Translations under genes and position numbers: made by a program
Shown: one piece after another, positions 21,437 to 31,219 of the stretch
Layout: the number at the start of each line of letters is the position of its first letter
Position numbering within the stretch: the stretch's first letter is position 1
The notes under the pieces: generated by a model
Told to the model about the DNA's origin: nothing
What the model saw: the letters and a program-made list of their open reading frames with translations, nothing else
The model's database searches: none
NCBI GenBank assembly: GCA_000697335.1
Contig: JNEM01008448.1
Coordinates: forward strand, 1 to 31,706
DNA length: 31,706 bases
Source of the DNA: Conidiobolus incongruus B7586
Lineage: Eukaryota; Entomophthoromycota; Entomophthoromycetes; Entomophthorales; Conidiobolaceae
Reading direction: 5' to 3'

Positions 21437-23803
21437 ATGTCAGAGTCAACCGCTACTCTCCTCCACAAATCTATTCATACGGGTGACTCTATTATTGTCC
21501 TGGTGACTAGATTCAAGCATAGTAAACCCATTTGTGACAAGCTATGTAAAAAGGTAGCTACCTCCCAAAAATTTTTAAAAGAGCTCAAAGATAAATATGA
21601 TGCTAACTCCGACTACTTTGAAATGCCCAGTTATAACGCTGCTTTCCGAAATTACGTCAGTGTTATGGATTCATGCTGGCAATTCTTGAGAAATTACGAG
21701 AGTAAATCCCTATTCTCTAGATTAGTCAATGGCGACAAATATAAGAAAACTTTTTACAGATTATTTATTGATATTGATCAAGCTATCTCTGTTTTAAACT
21801 TAGGTTTATCTGTTAAGAGTAGTTCTAATGGTCAGCCCGCTACATATTCTGAAAATGAAATAGAGGAATCTCGTGGTCAACTATCTAATATTGCACAGCG
21901 TCTCGGCTCCCTCAACGACGATATTGACGCTACAGGCCAACAAAAAGAAGAGCTTATGCAAGAAATTCGCGATGTTCAAGAAGATAAGCATACATCTGAA
22001 GATATTCTCTCATCAGTGGAAATTTCTAGAAGACAATTGAAACTTATTCCAGGTTTACCACCTCGTCAAGGTAGACGTTACCACGTATTCAAGAGAATCT
22101 ACCTTGGCCAAGAAGTTGCTGAGAAGATTTTTGGCGAAAGAATTGGTGACGGCAAGGTTTTAGAGAGTGTTCGCAAGCAAGTTGCTATTCTTAAAAAGTT
22201 ATCTGTCTGTCCCCATATTATTCAATTTTACGGTGTATGCATTCGTGGTACTCAATTGGGTATGGTTACTGAATATGCTGAAAATGGCAACCTTAAAGAT
22301 TTATTAGAATCTAAGCAGTCTCTAGACAGAAACCAATTATTAGGATTTAGTATTGATCTCGCTCAAGGTGTAGCTTTCTTACACGAAATGCAAATTTTAC
22401 ATAAAAATATTAAGAGTAGCAGCGTTTTAATTACTGCTGACTGGAGAGCCAAGCTTTCTGGATTCGATTTCAGTCGTGAAGAAAGTAGTGGGACTGCATT
22501 AGTGGAGGACGATGGATCCGATCGTTATCGCTGGATTCCCCCTGAAAAGATGAAAGACTATTTCAACTTCACCACCAAAGCTGATGTTTATGGTATTGGT
22601 ATGGTTCTCTGGTCTATTTGGTCCCGTAGATATCCTTATGAAATTCTTAGCCAGCAGACTATTGAAGATTTTGTCGTCCGTGGTGGTCGTGAAAAGATTG
22701 AACAAGTCCCTGTTGAAGTATCACCCATTATTTTAGCTTGCTGGCAACAGGATCCCTCATTACGTCCTGAAGCTGCTGAGCTCTTAGATGAGTTGGAACA
22801 ATTATCATCTCCTTCTGCAACCCCCACTCAGTTGTCTGTAGAAGTTCCTTTCATTCTTGATCAACCTACTTCTACTTCTATTTCTGTTGATGCTTCTATT
22901 AGTTCTGCTAATTCTAGCGTCCTTTCAGCGTCTACAGTAACTAATGGAAACAAGAGTAATCCAGAAAAGGCACTAAATATTGATCTTCCTCAGCATATTT
23001 CTGAACTTAACTTAAATGATTCTGGAATGTTCTCTCCTGGTACCCCTACATCTCAGAATAACATTAAACCTGCTCCAGTTCCTTCTGCTCCTCCTATTAG
23101 TAACCCCCTTCCAAAGCCTTCTGCTCCTCCTCAAGATGCTCCAAAGGCTAGACCCAATGAACAGATTGAATATAGTGTGGAAAGCATGATGGAAACAAAT
23201 GTTATCCTCCATGATACAGACGATTTTGATGAAGACCTTCTAGCATTACCCACCAATTCTTATGACACCAAGATCTTCGGTGCAGATATGGAAGATTTGG
23301 ATGATGACCTGTTTGGCGAAGAACCCGAAAGAGAAGTGACTTTAGAAGAAGCTGTCGACCTCCACTCTAAAGGCAATCGTGCAGAAGCTATGGAACTCTT
23401 CCAAATACTATCTAAGAAAGGAGAACCTAAAGCAGATTACTATTTAGGCTATTACTATTTCTGGGGACAAGATGGTGTTGTTGAAAAGGACTGGGATCAA
23501 GCTGTACATTATCTTTCCAGGGCTGCCCAACACCAAGACTCAGATGCTTTGGATCATTTAGGTATGTACTATGCATCTGAAGAGAATCCGAATAAAAATT
23601 TGGTCAAGGCATTTGAATATTATAAGAAATCAGCTGAGCTAGGGAATATTAAGGCTCTATATCACGTCGGTGTATGCTACGCTAAAGGGCGAGGCGTGAG
23701 GATGAATCGTGAATTAGCCATGAGAAATATTACTGAAGCTGCAAACAGAGGTCATGCTTTAGCTATCGAGCAATTGAACAAGGCTAGGAGACACGGTCGT
23801 TAA
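21437..23803 (+). CDS. MLKL-like four-helix-bundle / pseudokinase / Sel1-repeat protein (788 aa, single exon)
   Basis: Residues 1-125 are helical and resemble the MLKL N-terminal four-helix (HeLo-type) bundle, with a conserved-looking block YNAAFRNYV...CWQFLRNYESKSLFSRLVNG. Residues 140-200 form a brace-like coiled coil. Residues 210-456 are a kinase fold: Lys230 (EVAEKIF) is kept, but the glycine-rich loop is absent, HRD is replaced by His322-Lys-Asn324, and DFG by Gly342-Phe-Asp344, so catalysis is unlikely. The WIPPEKM segment, ADVYGIGMVLWSIW and Arg443 of the C-lobe are kept. Residues 457-635 are Ser/Pro-rich and then acidic. Residues 636-788 hold about three Sel1 repeats (YYLGYYYFWGQDG, ALDHLGMYYA, ALYHVGVCYAKGRGV). 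Human MLKL has the same kind of HRD and DFG losses (HGK, GFE). Role: probably a scaffold or membrane-acting effector of cell death or stress signalling; this is inferred from family. Codon choice is G+C-richer than the neighbours and there is no intron, hinting at high expression or a distinct origin. Confidence 0.88.
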   Translation: MSESTATLLHKSIHTGDSIIVLVTRFKHSKPICDKLCKKVATSQKFLKELKDKYDANSDYFEMPSYNAAFRNYVSVMDSCWQFLRNYESKSLFSRLVNGDKYKKTFYRLFIDIDQAISVLNLGLSVKSSSNGQPATYSENEIEESRGQLSNIAQRLGSLNDDIDATGQQKEELMQEIRDVQEDKHTSEDILSSVEISRRQLKLIPGLPPRQGRRYHVFKRIYLGQEVAEKIFGERIGDGKVLESVRKQVAILKKLSVCPHIIQFYGVCIRGTQLGMVTEYAENGNLKDLLESKQSLDRNQLLGFSIDLAQGVAFLHEMQILHKNIKSSSVLITADWRAKLSGFDFSREESSGTALVEDDGSDRYRWIPPEKMKDYFNFTTKADVYGIGMVLWSIWSRRYPYEILSQQTIEDFVVRGGREKIEQVPVEVSPIILACWQQDPSLRPEAAELLDELEQLSSPSATPTQLSVEVPFILDQPTSTSISVDASISSANSSVLSASTVTNGNKSNPEKALNIDLPQHISELNLNDSGMFSPGTPTSQNNIKPAPVPSAPPISNPLPKPSAPPQDAPKARPNEQIEYSVESMMETNVILHDTDDFDEDLLALPTNSYDTKIFGADMEDLDDDLFGEEPEREVTLEEAVDLHSKGNRAEAMELFQILSKKGEPKADYYLGYYYFWGQDGVVEKDWDQAVHYLSRAAQHQDSDALDHLGMYYASEENPNKNLVKAFEYYKKSAELGNIKALYHVGVCYAKGRGVRMNRELAMRNITEAANRGHALAIEQLNKARRHGR

Positions 23804-24874
23804 TTACCTCTCCTACATCTAGCACTTATAATTAAACATTTCTTCAAGTGTCTGATAATACATATTTAAATATTTTTTTATATAATATTACATTTTTTAT
23901 CCTATAACCTTTTATCATTTATGTAATATTATAACAATAAACTGAATAATTCAACTATTTTTATTATATCTTCTGTACAAAGTATTTGTTTTTTAATAAT
24001 TAATATTGGTAATTTTGTTCAATAAGTAAATATTAAGAAAAATATCTCTCATGAAGAATCAAATTAAATTTTTGGTGAACTTTAATTAATAAATATCATT
24101 ATGATTCATATATGATTATTATAAACTTTGATCAATTATTTGTTAAATATTCTTTAAATTTACTTGACAATCAATTCAATTATTATAGTACATGATAATA
24201 AATGATTGAGAAAAATTTAATTATTAGTATTATCCTATTAGATAAAATATGATACCAATGATATTACAGTTTATTGTTTAAAATTAAAAAGGCAAAACTT
24301 ATAATTTTAATACTCAGATTAATAAATATATTCAAGAAAATGAAAATTTTGTAATTTATATTGATTTTTCGAGTCATACAAGTTTAAATTGGATAATGTT
24401 TTATTATATTAGTGATTTTAAGTAAGGATTGCTTTTTTTGAACACGGTAAATTATTATAAAAGTTAATTTTTCGATTTTTAGTTTTAAAATATACAACAA
24501 TAAAAGTTAGAATATCGATATTTATAATAAAAATATTTGTTTCCTTAAATAATATATTTTTGTCAAATGATAATTATAATTAATTTTCTAACCCTGAATT
24601 ATAATATATTTGAATCAATTGAATAAAAAATCTATTACTAAATCAGAATACCTTATTTAATTCACACATATTATTACTAATCATTAAATTATTTCGCATA
24701 TTTGTTATACAAGATAAAAATTAGTTGATAAATGTAACTATATATAGTTAGTTACAGAGAAGCTGAACGAGCTGAGCAACGTGAATAATCAGAGGGTAAA
24801 TTTTGCAACATATGACATGGTTTCATGCAAGGTAAAAGCTAGATGTTCTTTCAATTAAAACCACATACAAAGTT
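23804..24874. other. Spacer between convergent pseudokinase and HP1 genes
   Basis: AT-rich and mostly featureless; it must hold both 3' UTRs. A short near-palindrome (24736-24756, GTAACTATATATAGTTAGTTAC-like) and a G+C-richer patch at about 24755-24845 stand out. The patch has a 35-codon open frame (VTEKLNELSNVNNQRVNF...) that ends in spacer on both sides. I cannot decide between a lost exon, an RNA and chance. Confidence 0.35.
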
Positions 24875-25575
24875 TTAGTCAAATATGATATTCGAGTAAT
24901 AAAACTTTAGCATCTAGAATAGAAAATTAGTTAACGGAAACAATAAATTTATGTACCCACTTACATGTTGAGGCAACTTTTCGTGAGCTTTTGATAATTC
25001 GATAGCTGAAAAGTATCCATTTTTCCTAAGACACTATTAAGTATATATTATTATGATAATTATAACAAAATAATTCACCATGCGACAATAGCAAAATTCT
25101 TTTTATCAAGTTTCTTAATACTTATAATTTGTTCTACGTGCTCTTCCCAATTTTCTAATTCTTTCTCAGTTTCAGGATCTGGATAATTTGTTAAAACGGG
25201 TATTTTCCTTTGCTCATGATTTTGAATATTAGGTGCTGTAAGTGCACTAGACCTGGTAACCCTTTGGTGAATATGCTTTGCCTTTTTATTTAAATTGGTA
25301 TCTATTTTGTTTTTTGCCAAATATTTTTTTAATAATTCAGGGCAATTCCTACAAAATAATCTAGAAATTATGTTATAGTTGATAAAAAAATTAAATACAA
25401 GTTATCTTCATATTCCCAAGAATTAAATGAATCATCGTATCCTTCCCATTTGATATAATATTTCATTCCGTTCTAATTCAAATAATCAATATTAAATACA
25501 ATTAAAATATCAAAACTGTTATACATTATCTTTCGTATGGGCTAAAATTTGTTCAACAATATATTCTTCTGCCAT
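24875..25575 (-). CDS. HP1: Heterochromatin protein 1 homologue (chromodomain plus chromoshadow; 5 exons, 164 aa)
   Basis: Exons: 25575-25525, 25472-25399, 25348-25079, 25025-24965, 24913-24875. The chromodomain occupies residues 3-55 (EEYIVEQILAH...YYIKWEGYDDSFNSWE). The aromatic cage that reads H3K9 methylation is present as Tyr5, Trp26 and Tyr29, with the same spacing as Tyr24/Trp45/Tyr48 of Drosophila HP1. A Lys-rich hinge (about 57-105) follows, then a chromoshadow domain (NWEEHVEQIISIKKL ... NGYFSAIELSKAHEKLPQHMLKFYYS) that should dimerise and recruit partners. The protein is near the lower size limit for HP1 because the hinge and N-terminal tail are short. Intron 3 ends at the second of two nearby AGs (25027-25026); using the first would shift the frame. 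Divergent from the PFA4 gene with 276 bp between start codons. Confidence 0.9.
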
Positions 25576-25851
25576 GATGATATTTGTTTAATTATGATGA
25601 ATTACAATATTTTTTGATTAGTGTTATTATAATAAAATTAAAAAACAATGTTTAAAATACTTCTCATAAGATTTTTTTGACTGAATATAATTGAATTAAA
25701 TTAATTATGATTGGCTGAATTTTGGAATGAAATAAATGTAATTAGAATAATAAAGGATAAATCGGGTTTATTCAGTAATATAATTCTTAATTAATAGTAT
25801 TTTTATCTAATAGAATATATTCAATTAATTCATGGTTATGAACTTTTAATT
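25576..25851. promoter_or_regulatory. Divergent promoter between HP1 and PFA4
   Basis: Only 276 bp separate the two ATG codons, so both promoters must share it. It is very AT-rich, with no TATA element I would single out. On the PFA4 side a short upstream open frame, ATG GTT ATG AAC TTT TAA (25832-25849), ends just before the PFA4 ATG and could lower its translation. Confidence 0.5.
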
Positions 25852-27442
25852 ATGTCAAAAAAAGATACTAATTCCATTTGGACATATTTGAGTTGGTTGG
25901 TGGTTGTATTCGTTTATTTTTTAATATTCTTTATAGCTATTACCACACAAATAATTTATCAAGAGATACTACCATATAATAAAGAAAATTTACCAACCTG
26001 GTTATTTTATAATTTCCTAGTATTGAATATTCTATTGCAATATAGTTTAGCGGTTTTTACAAAACCTGGTAGTGTTCCTAAAGGATATGTAATTTGAATA
26101 TTCGATTTGGTTTATGTTTTGGTATTAACTTTTAAATTTAGAAACCAGACAAAAACAGCAAAGTTATCGAAGTGAAAAAAACTAGTATTAAACCTCGATT
26201 TTGTCGCACTTGTCAATGTTTTAAACCACCAAGAACCCATCATTGTAGCGTTTGTAATGAATGTGTTTTAAAAATGGACCATCACTGTAAATTTATTTAT
26301 AATTATTTTCAAATTAAATTATTCACTATTTTATTTCTTTTAGGTCCATGGCTTAATAACTGTGTAGGACATAGAAACCATCCTTATTTTGTTAGATTTT
26401 TGTTTTTTGTCAATGTGACATGTATTTGGAGTTTAGTGATGACTTGCTCTCAAGTTCAACGCTTTTTTAACAATAATTATTACTTTTGGGTAAATAATTT
26501 TTTAATTAATTTTTATTGATAATATTTAATTATTTTTAGAGAATGGAAACTATTACCAAATCAGAAATAGCTATAATTATATTAAACTTAATTGCAAATG
26601 TACCTACAGTACTTTTAGTTGGTCTACTTTCGATATTCCAGTTTTATGGTTTATTTGAAAACACTACGACTATTGAAGGATTAGAAAAAGATAAAGTGGT
26701 TGAATTGGTTCGAAAAGGAAAAATTGATGAAGTAAAACTTATTTCACAAATTATTTTTCAACATTAACACATTTTTTTATTTTAATATAGTTGAGATATC
26801 CATATGATATTGGTGTGTTCAAGAATGCTCAAACTGTACTTGGCAAAAACCCACTTTTGTGGCTACTACCACTTGGTGCTATTGGGGATGGATTAACATT
26901 TCCTGTCCAAATATATCCTGACGAGGATGTGATATATTGGCCACCACCAGAATATATTGAATACAACAATCCTAATGCAAGCCTTGAATCTAGTAAATAT
27001 AATCAAAAGTATAATTCAGGTAAATTCATAAAATTATATAATAATGTAAAACTTATATAATTAACTTGAATTAGACTCATACAGAGAACAGCAAAGAGAA
27101 ATTAATAACAACCGAATTAGATACAAAGATGGAGAAGAATACGTTGTCCCTTCACCTGCTCCATGGCATCGTCAGCACGAAATCAATTGGGATTCTGAAT
27201 ATTCTGATCCATCTGAAAGCGAATTAAATGACAATCAGTTTACTGACGCTGAGTCCGATGAATCTGATACTCCTATTTATCAGAAAAATCGGCCCACTTT
27301 CCGTCCAACTTCCTTTAATCGATTTAGTAATTTGAATAACAATTACACTTCTGTCGATAATTCTGATCCAGATGAAATTTCAGATGATAGTGAAGATGAA
27401 TCACCAATCACAATAGTTAAAACATCTTATAAAAAAGATTGA
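25852..27442 (+). CDS. PFA4: DHHC palmitoyltransferase, PFA4/ZDHHC6-like (6 exons, 438 aa)
   Basis: Exons: 25852-26088, 26142-26286, 26344-26489, 26540-26731, 26791-27019, 27075-27442. Two N-terminal membrane helices (about residues 10-32 and 50-68) are followed by the Cys-rich domain: Cys100-x2-Cys103, THHCSVC, and the catalytic Asp125-His-His-Cys128, then PWLNNCVGHRN. Two more helices and the TTxE motif (NTTTIEGL) follow. The segment RYPYDIGVFKNAQTVLG...LLWLLP is typical of the PFA4/ZDHHC6 branch, which acts in the ER and in yeast palmitoylates chitin synthase Chs3. The C-terminal 120 residues are acidic, Ser/Asp-rich and probably disordered. The catalytic Cys codon is split by intron 2 (T|GT). 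All catalytic and zinc residues are present, so activity is expected. Confidence 0.9.
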
Positions 27443-28429
27443 TTAAACATTTACCTTTTTACAATGAAATTTAGTCTTGTTTTTTAAGTTTTTATTAAGA
27501 TGCATTTAACTTTTTCATAACTTAATGATTCATTTATTTAATAATGTCGTAGCTTCGATTTATTATAGAATTATGTTGACTCCACCATTTAGCTTATTAT
27601 ACACATATATATATATATATATATAATAATAATAGTTGGACTTATTAGATTAAATTAATTTTATTTCAAAATAATGAATCAACATCAATTGGGGACTGGA
27701 AAAAATTCTGCGTTTCAATGATTCAGTATCCCTGCTTTCGTATTTGAATTAATTTTATATATATTATGGTACTGAAAATACCATTTTTATTAAAATAATC
27801 ATATCGTTAATAGCTCGATAATCAATAAATATTATATAGTCATTCCCTGATGTAAAAAATAAATTCATTGGATCCTAGATACGATATAGAAATTAATCTA
27901 CTTTTATTAATCAATTTTCAAAAAATATCTGATTTAATTTCTTGGATTCTGAATTGTTAATGATTGAATAAGTATATTTATTTAATTGAGTGCAATGAAA
28001 TATCATGATATATCAAGCATCATATCATATCATAAATCCAAAGAATTAAAATATTTGTACCAAATTACTTCCATTTTGGTAATATTTTTGATTAATATAA
28101 TTGTTGTTATAAGAATTAAAGTTGTACTGAATTGATCAAAAAGTATTTTCATAAGTAAAATGATACATATAAATCAACATTATTTGGTATTGTATTTGCA
28201 GATTATTATTAATAATTAAAATTATGAAAAGCAAAAAGAATTATGAAAATGGTTAAAGGAAACAATATTGAAGGAAATATAAAAATACATAATAGTAAAG
28301 GAAATAATGTGAGGAGAAAATTGAAAATAAAATAGAAGGATTTTAGATATATTAAATTAAAAATTTAATTTTGAAAAAGAATTCTAAAATATTAAGAAAC
28401 ATAAAATATTGGAGAATGATTTGTGTCGA
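27443..28429. other. Spacer with microsatellite and purine-rich tract
   Basis: No gene is seen. It holds an (AT)10 run at 27605-27624 and, from about 28224 to 28420, a stretch in which the plus strand is strongly purine-rich (many GAAAA, AAGGAAA, GGAGAAAA) and nearly lacks C. That tract lies directly upstream of the tRNA gene. Confidence 0.45.
27605..27624. repeat. (AT)10 microsatellite
   Basis: Ten AT dinucleotides followed by a short AAT-type run, in the spacer downstream of PFA4. Confidence 0.85.
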
Positions 28430-28501
28430 GGGCGTATAGCTCAGTGGTAGAGCAATCGACTGCAGATCGATAGGTCGTTGGTTCAAATCCGACTGCGCCC
28501 T
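28430..28501 (+). tRNA. tRNA-Cys (anticodon GCA)
   Basis: A complete cloverleaf can be drawn. The acceptor stem pairs GGGCGTA (28430-28436) with TGCGCCC (28494-28500) with one G-T pair. The D arm contains the A box TAGCTCAGTGGTAGAGC. The anticodon stem ATCGA/TCGAT encloses the loop CTGCAGA, giving anticodon GCA. The T arm is GTTGG-TTCAAAT-CCGAC with a good B box. The next base, T28501, is the discriminator U73, which is the characteristic identity base of tRNA-Cys. There is no intron. CCA is not encoded, as expected for a eukaryotic nuclear tRNA. Confidence 0.97.
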
Positions 28502-28505
28502 TTTT
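28501..28505 (+). terminator. RNA polymerase III terminator of tRNA-Cys
   Basis: A run of five T residues starts at the discriminator base immediately after the tRNA acceptor stem, enough for Pol III termination. Confidence 0.8.
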
Positions 28506-28844
28506 ACACTTAATTTTGTATTAATTAACATATATATTCAATCATTTAAACTTTCCAATTTTGGACGTTTATTTTTATTGATCATAGTATCTGCTTCGAA
28601 ATTCATAAATTATTATAGGGTTGATAAATCGATAAAACATTATCAAAATATTATTTATAATATAATTACATTAAATTTTATAATTTAAAAAATTAACATA
28701 TAATTGATAAAAAAGTGTAATTATTTATGGTTTTTATCTATTACTACAATCATTAAACTTGATGCATCAGTTGGCATTAATCTATAGTATGAATTCTATG
28801 ACCATGGTTGATTGGGCCATAATATAAAATAAATGAAATATAAA
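28502..28844. other. AT-rich spacer between tRNA-Cys and the IMP4 3' end
   Basis: No gene or notable motif; presumably includes the IMP4 3' UTR. Confidence 0.4.
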
Positions 28845-29939
28845 TTAAAGATCGTCTCTCTTTTTAGCAGTACGTTGGTAAGGACGAAGTACCCATTCCG
28901 TATCAGCTTCACTAAGATCCACAGTCCCAAGTTTAATTTGGTATAATCTCATTTCAAAACGAGGACCTACTTCAGCCAAGTGAACTTCCTTGTGACTAGT
29001 CTGATGATATACGTGATGTCTGAAAGAAATGTAATCATTCTTATTGACAAAACTCATGACACGCTTGGAATCGGTTTTAGGAACGGGGAATAAGTATTTG
29101 AGAATATTCATAACCCTTTGACCCAATTTAGTGTCAAACTTATCGAAAATTAAGTGCGGATAAGCTTCGGATACAGTGCCTTGATTTTTGATATCGTGGC
29201 GCATGACAACATTATATAAAGTAAAATAAGCAGTGGGACCGTAAGGGAAGTGAGTGATGATTAAGCCATCGGGTTCACCACGATGTTCGTGAACAACAAC
29301 AAGATCGGTGACATCATTGGCTTTACAAGTATCGACAATATCTTTCATAACGTAATTACCACGGTTGATTCTTTGAGCATTAGGGAAAATTAATCTCATT
29401 TCCTAAATAACAAATCAATAAAATTCTTAATTTAGGGATGTAAATTAATTTTACTTTGGCAAATTGTTGTAATCTTGAACTGGGATCTCTTGAAGTAGTA
29501 ATAATCACTTTAGGTTCATAAGAGCCAGCTTTAGCATACTCATCGTCCATATGAGTGGTGGGTGCTAATAATATAGTTAAATTACTAATTAATAAAATAA
29601 TTCAGATTTAAAATACCTCCTTGAGTTGCATCATAGAATAAGTCTTTTTGCAATTGCTCACTTTCCCCTCTCAATTCATGGGGAATAGGTTTACCCTCTA
29701 AAATTAATACTATTCAATTTTAATATATTAAAAGATATAAAAACTCAAATAACCTTCTAAAGCTTTTTTGATTTGCTGTTTTCTATCAAAAATTTGTCTC
29801 TCTTTTTGTTCCAAAGATTTTCTATATAAATATTCTTTCCTTAATCTAGTTTGACGTCTTAACTATAAATAGTTTTTGAAATATTAATATCATCTATTGT
29901 TATATTATTTTTTTTAAATTAAATAGTTTTAATTACCAT
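28845..29939 (-). CDS. IMP4: U3 snoRNP protein IMP4, Brix domain (5 exons, 286 aa)
   Basis: Exons: 29939-29937 (the ATG alone), 29862-29754, 29697-29617, 29564-29455, 29402-28845. The protein begins [19 protein letters not shown], matching the conserved IMP4 N-terminus, then [10 protein letters not shown], and the Brix domain from about residue 80 ([63 protein letters not shown]). It ends with [15 protein letters not shown] and [20 protein letters not shown]4 works with IMP3 and MPP10 to bring the U3 snoRNA to pre-rRNA for early 18S processing in the nucleolus. Length matches yeast Imp4 (290 aa). The start-codon exon is supported by a clean GTAATT donor after the ATG and by the conserved LRRQ following the next acceptor. 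Confidence 0.93.
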
Positions 29940-31052
29940 TATGAAATAAATAAAACTTTTTAGCTTATTTTTCTAAAAAATGTCAATACAATGTTTAAAG
30001 TATAATAATTAGTCTTCAAATTATGGGATGAAATAGTTTTTTTAATTACAAATCTTTGGGTGATTTCCAAAAAACACCTTCAAAATTAGATTGTATTATA
30101 TATTAATTGAAATATCCAATATAACATGATTTAATTTCAATTTAGCTTTTTTATTTTCATTTTAATATGTATATATATTAAATGAACAAACTATGTTTTA
30201 TCAACTATGAAAACAGAAATAAATATGATCAGAAAGTATTATTTCTACTAATAATCCTTTAATAATATCAATTTAAAAATGGTATTTTCATTAAAATTCC
30301 AAATCAATGTTGTATTTAAAATATATTGATTTAGCTTACTTAATTATCACAATACATTATTATTTATTTTGAAATACAATAGTTATCATTTTATATCAAA
30401 TATAATATACTATTGAAAATCATTGTACTGATTAATTTATGGTTTAAATATATATTTATAACTCAATTGAATAATAAAATTGGAATAAGTATACTTAAAT
30501 TATGAATATTATCTATCATATAAATAAAAAATAAAATTATATCTACAAATAATAAATATTCAATGATAAGAAGATTTAATAACATCAATAAAATGTAGAA
30601 TTAATAAAAATGATAACTATGTAATTAATCAATACGTAATACTTAATTCTGATAATATTATTTTTTTAAACATTGAACTAGGTGTTCGGCGAAATAATGA
30701 AACTATGTCAACTACCTCTAAGATCTGCCAATAAGGAGCTGAAGAATTCACCACGAGGTCATCGCATTGATGTATAAGGATTCCCCAACTCATTAATAGG
30801 CAAACGCACATTATCTAACGATTACCTCTCGTAGCTAACCAAGTTCCTCTCCAGCTAACCACCGCACATAAAAGGGCGAATGCTAGTCGAAATACTGATG
30901 TCTGTGAAGACTTCACAAAGGAAACCTCCTTGAACATTGCAGGAGGTGAAAAAACGCAATATTACAATTGCAATAGTCAATTAATCTAAATAAAGTACTA
31001 TACATTTGAGGAAACTGTTTATTAGTTCTTGGATCTTTTTAAGGGAATGATC

Positions 31053-31075
31053 AGAATAGCTGAATGAGCTATTCT
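31053..31075. repeat. Perfect 9-bp inverted repeat with 5-nt loop
   Basis: AGAATAGCT (31053-31061), GAATG, AGCTATTCT (31067-31075). Other nearby inverted repeats: TGTGAAG/CTTCACA (30903-30917), CCTCCT/AGGAGG (30925-30946), GCAAT/ATTGC (30956-30971) and TGTCAC/GTGACA (31179-31198). Confidence 0.55.
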
Positions 31076-31219
31076 AGTGTGTTCTCTTATACTTTGTTAT
31101 CCTGTAGTAATTGTTTTATTTACCTTGAATTGTTTTTGGGAACTTTGAGTGTTCTTAATATAATCCTGTTTTAGGTAATGTCACGCTGGGTAGTGACAAA
31201 ATACAAGGTATACATTGAC

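Noticed and set aside
22499-23212. Minus-strand frames inside the pseudokinase-Sel1 gene
   Set aside because: Shadows of a long, well-supported gene on the plus strand.
24742-24845. A box C/D or H/ACA snoRNA in the patch beyond HP1
   Set aside because: CTGA and ACA words are present, but no matching C box or two-hairpin fold with the required spacing could be drawn.
25028-25037. First AG in HP1 intron 3 as the acceptor
   Set aside because: It adds eight bases and shifts the chromoshadow frame; the second AG restores the conserved NGYFSAIEL sequence.
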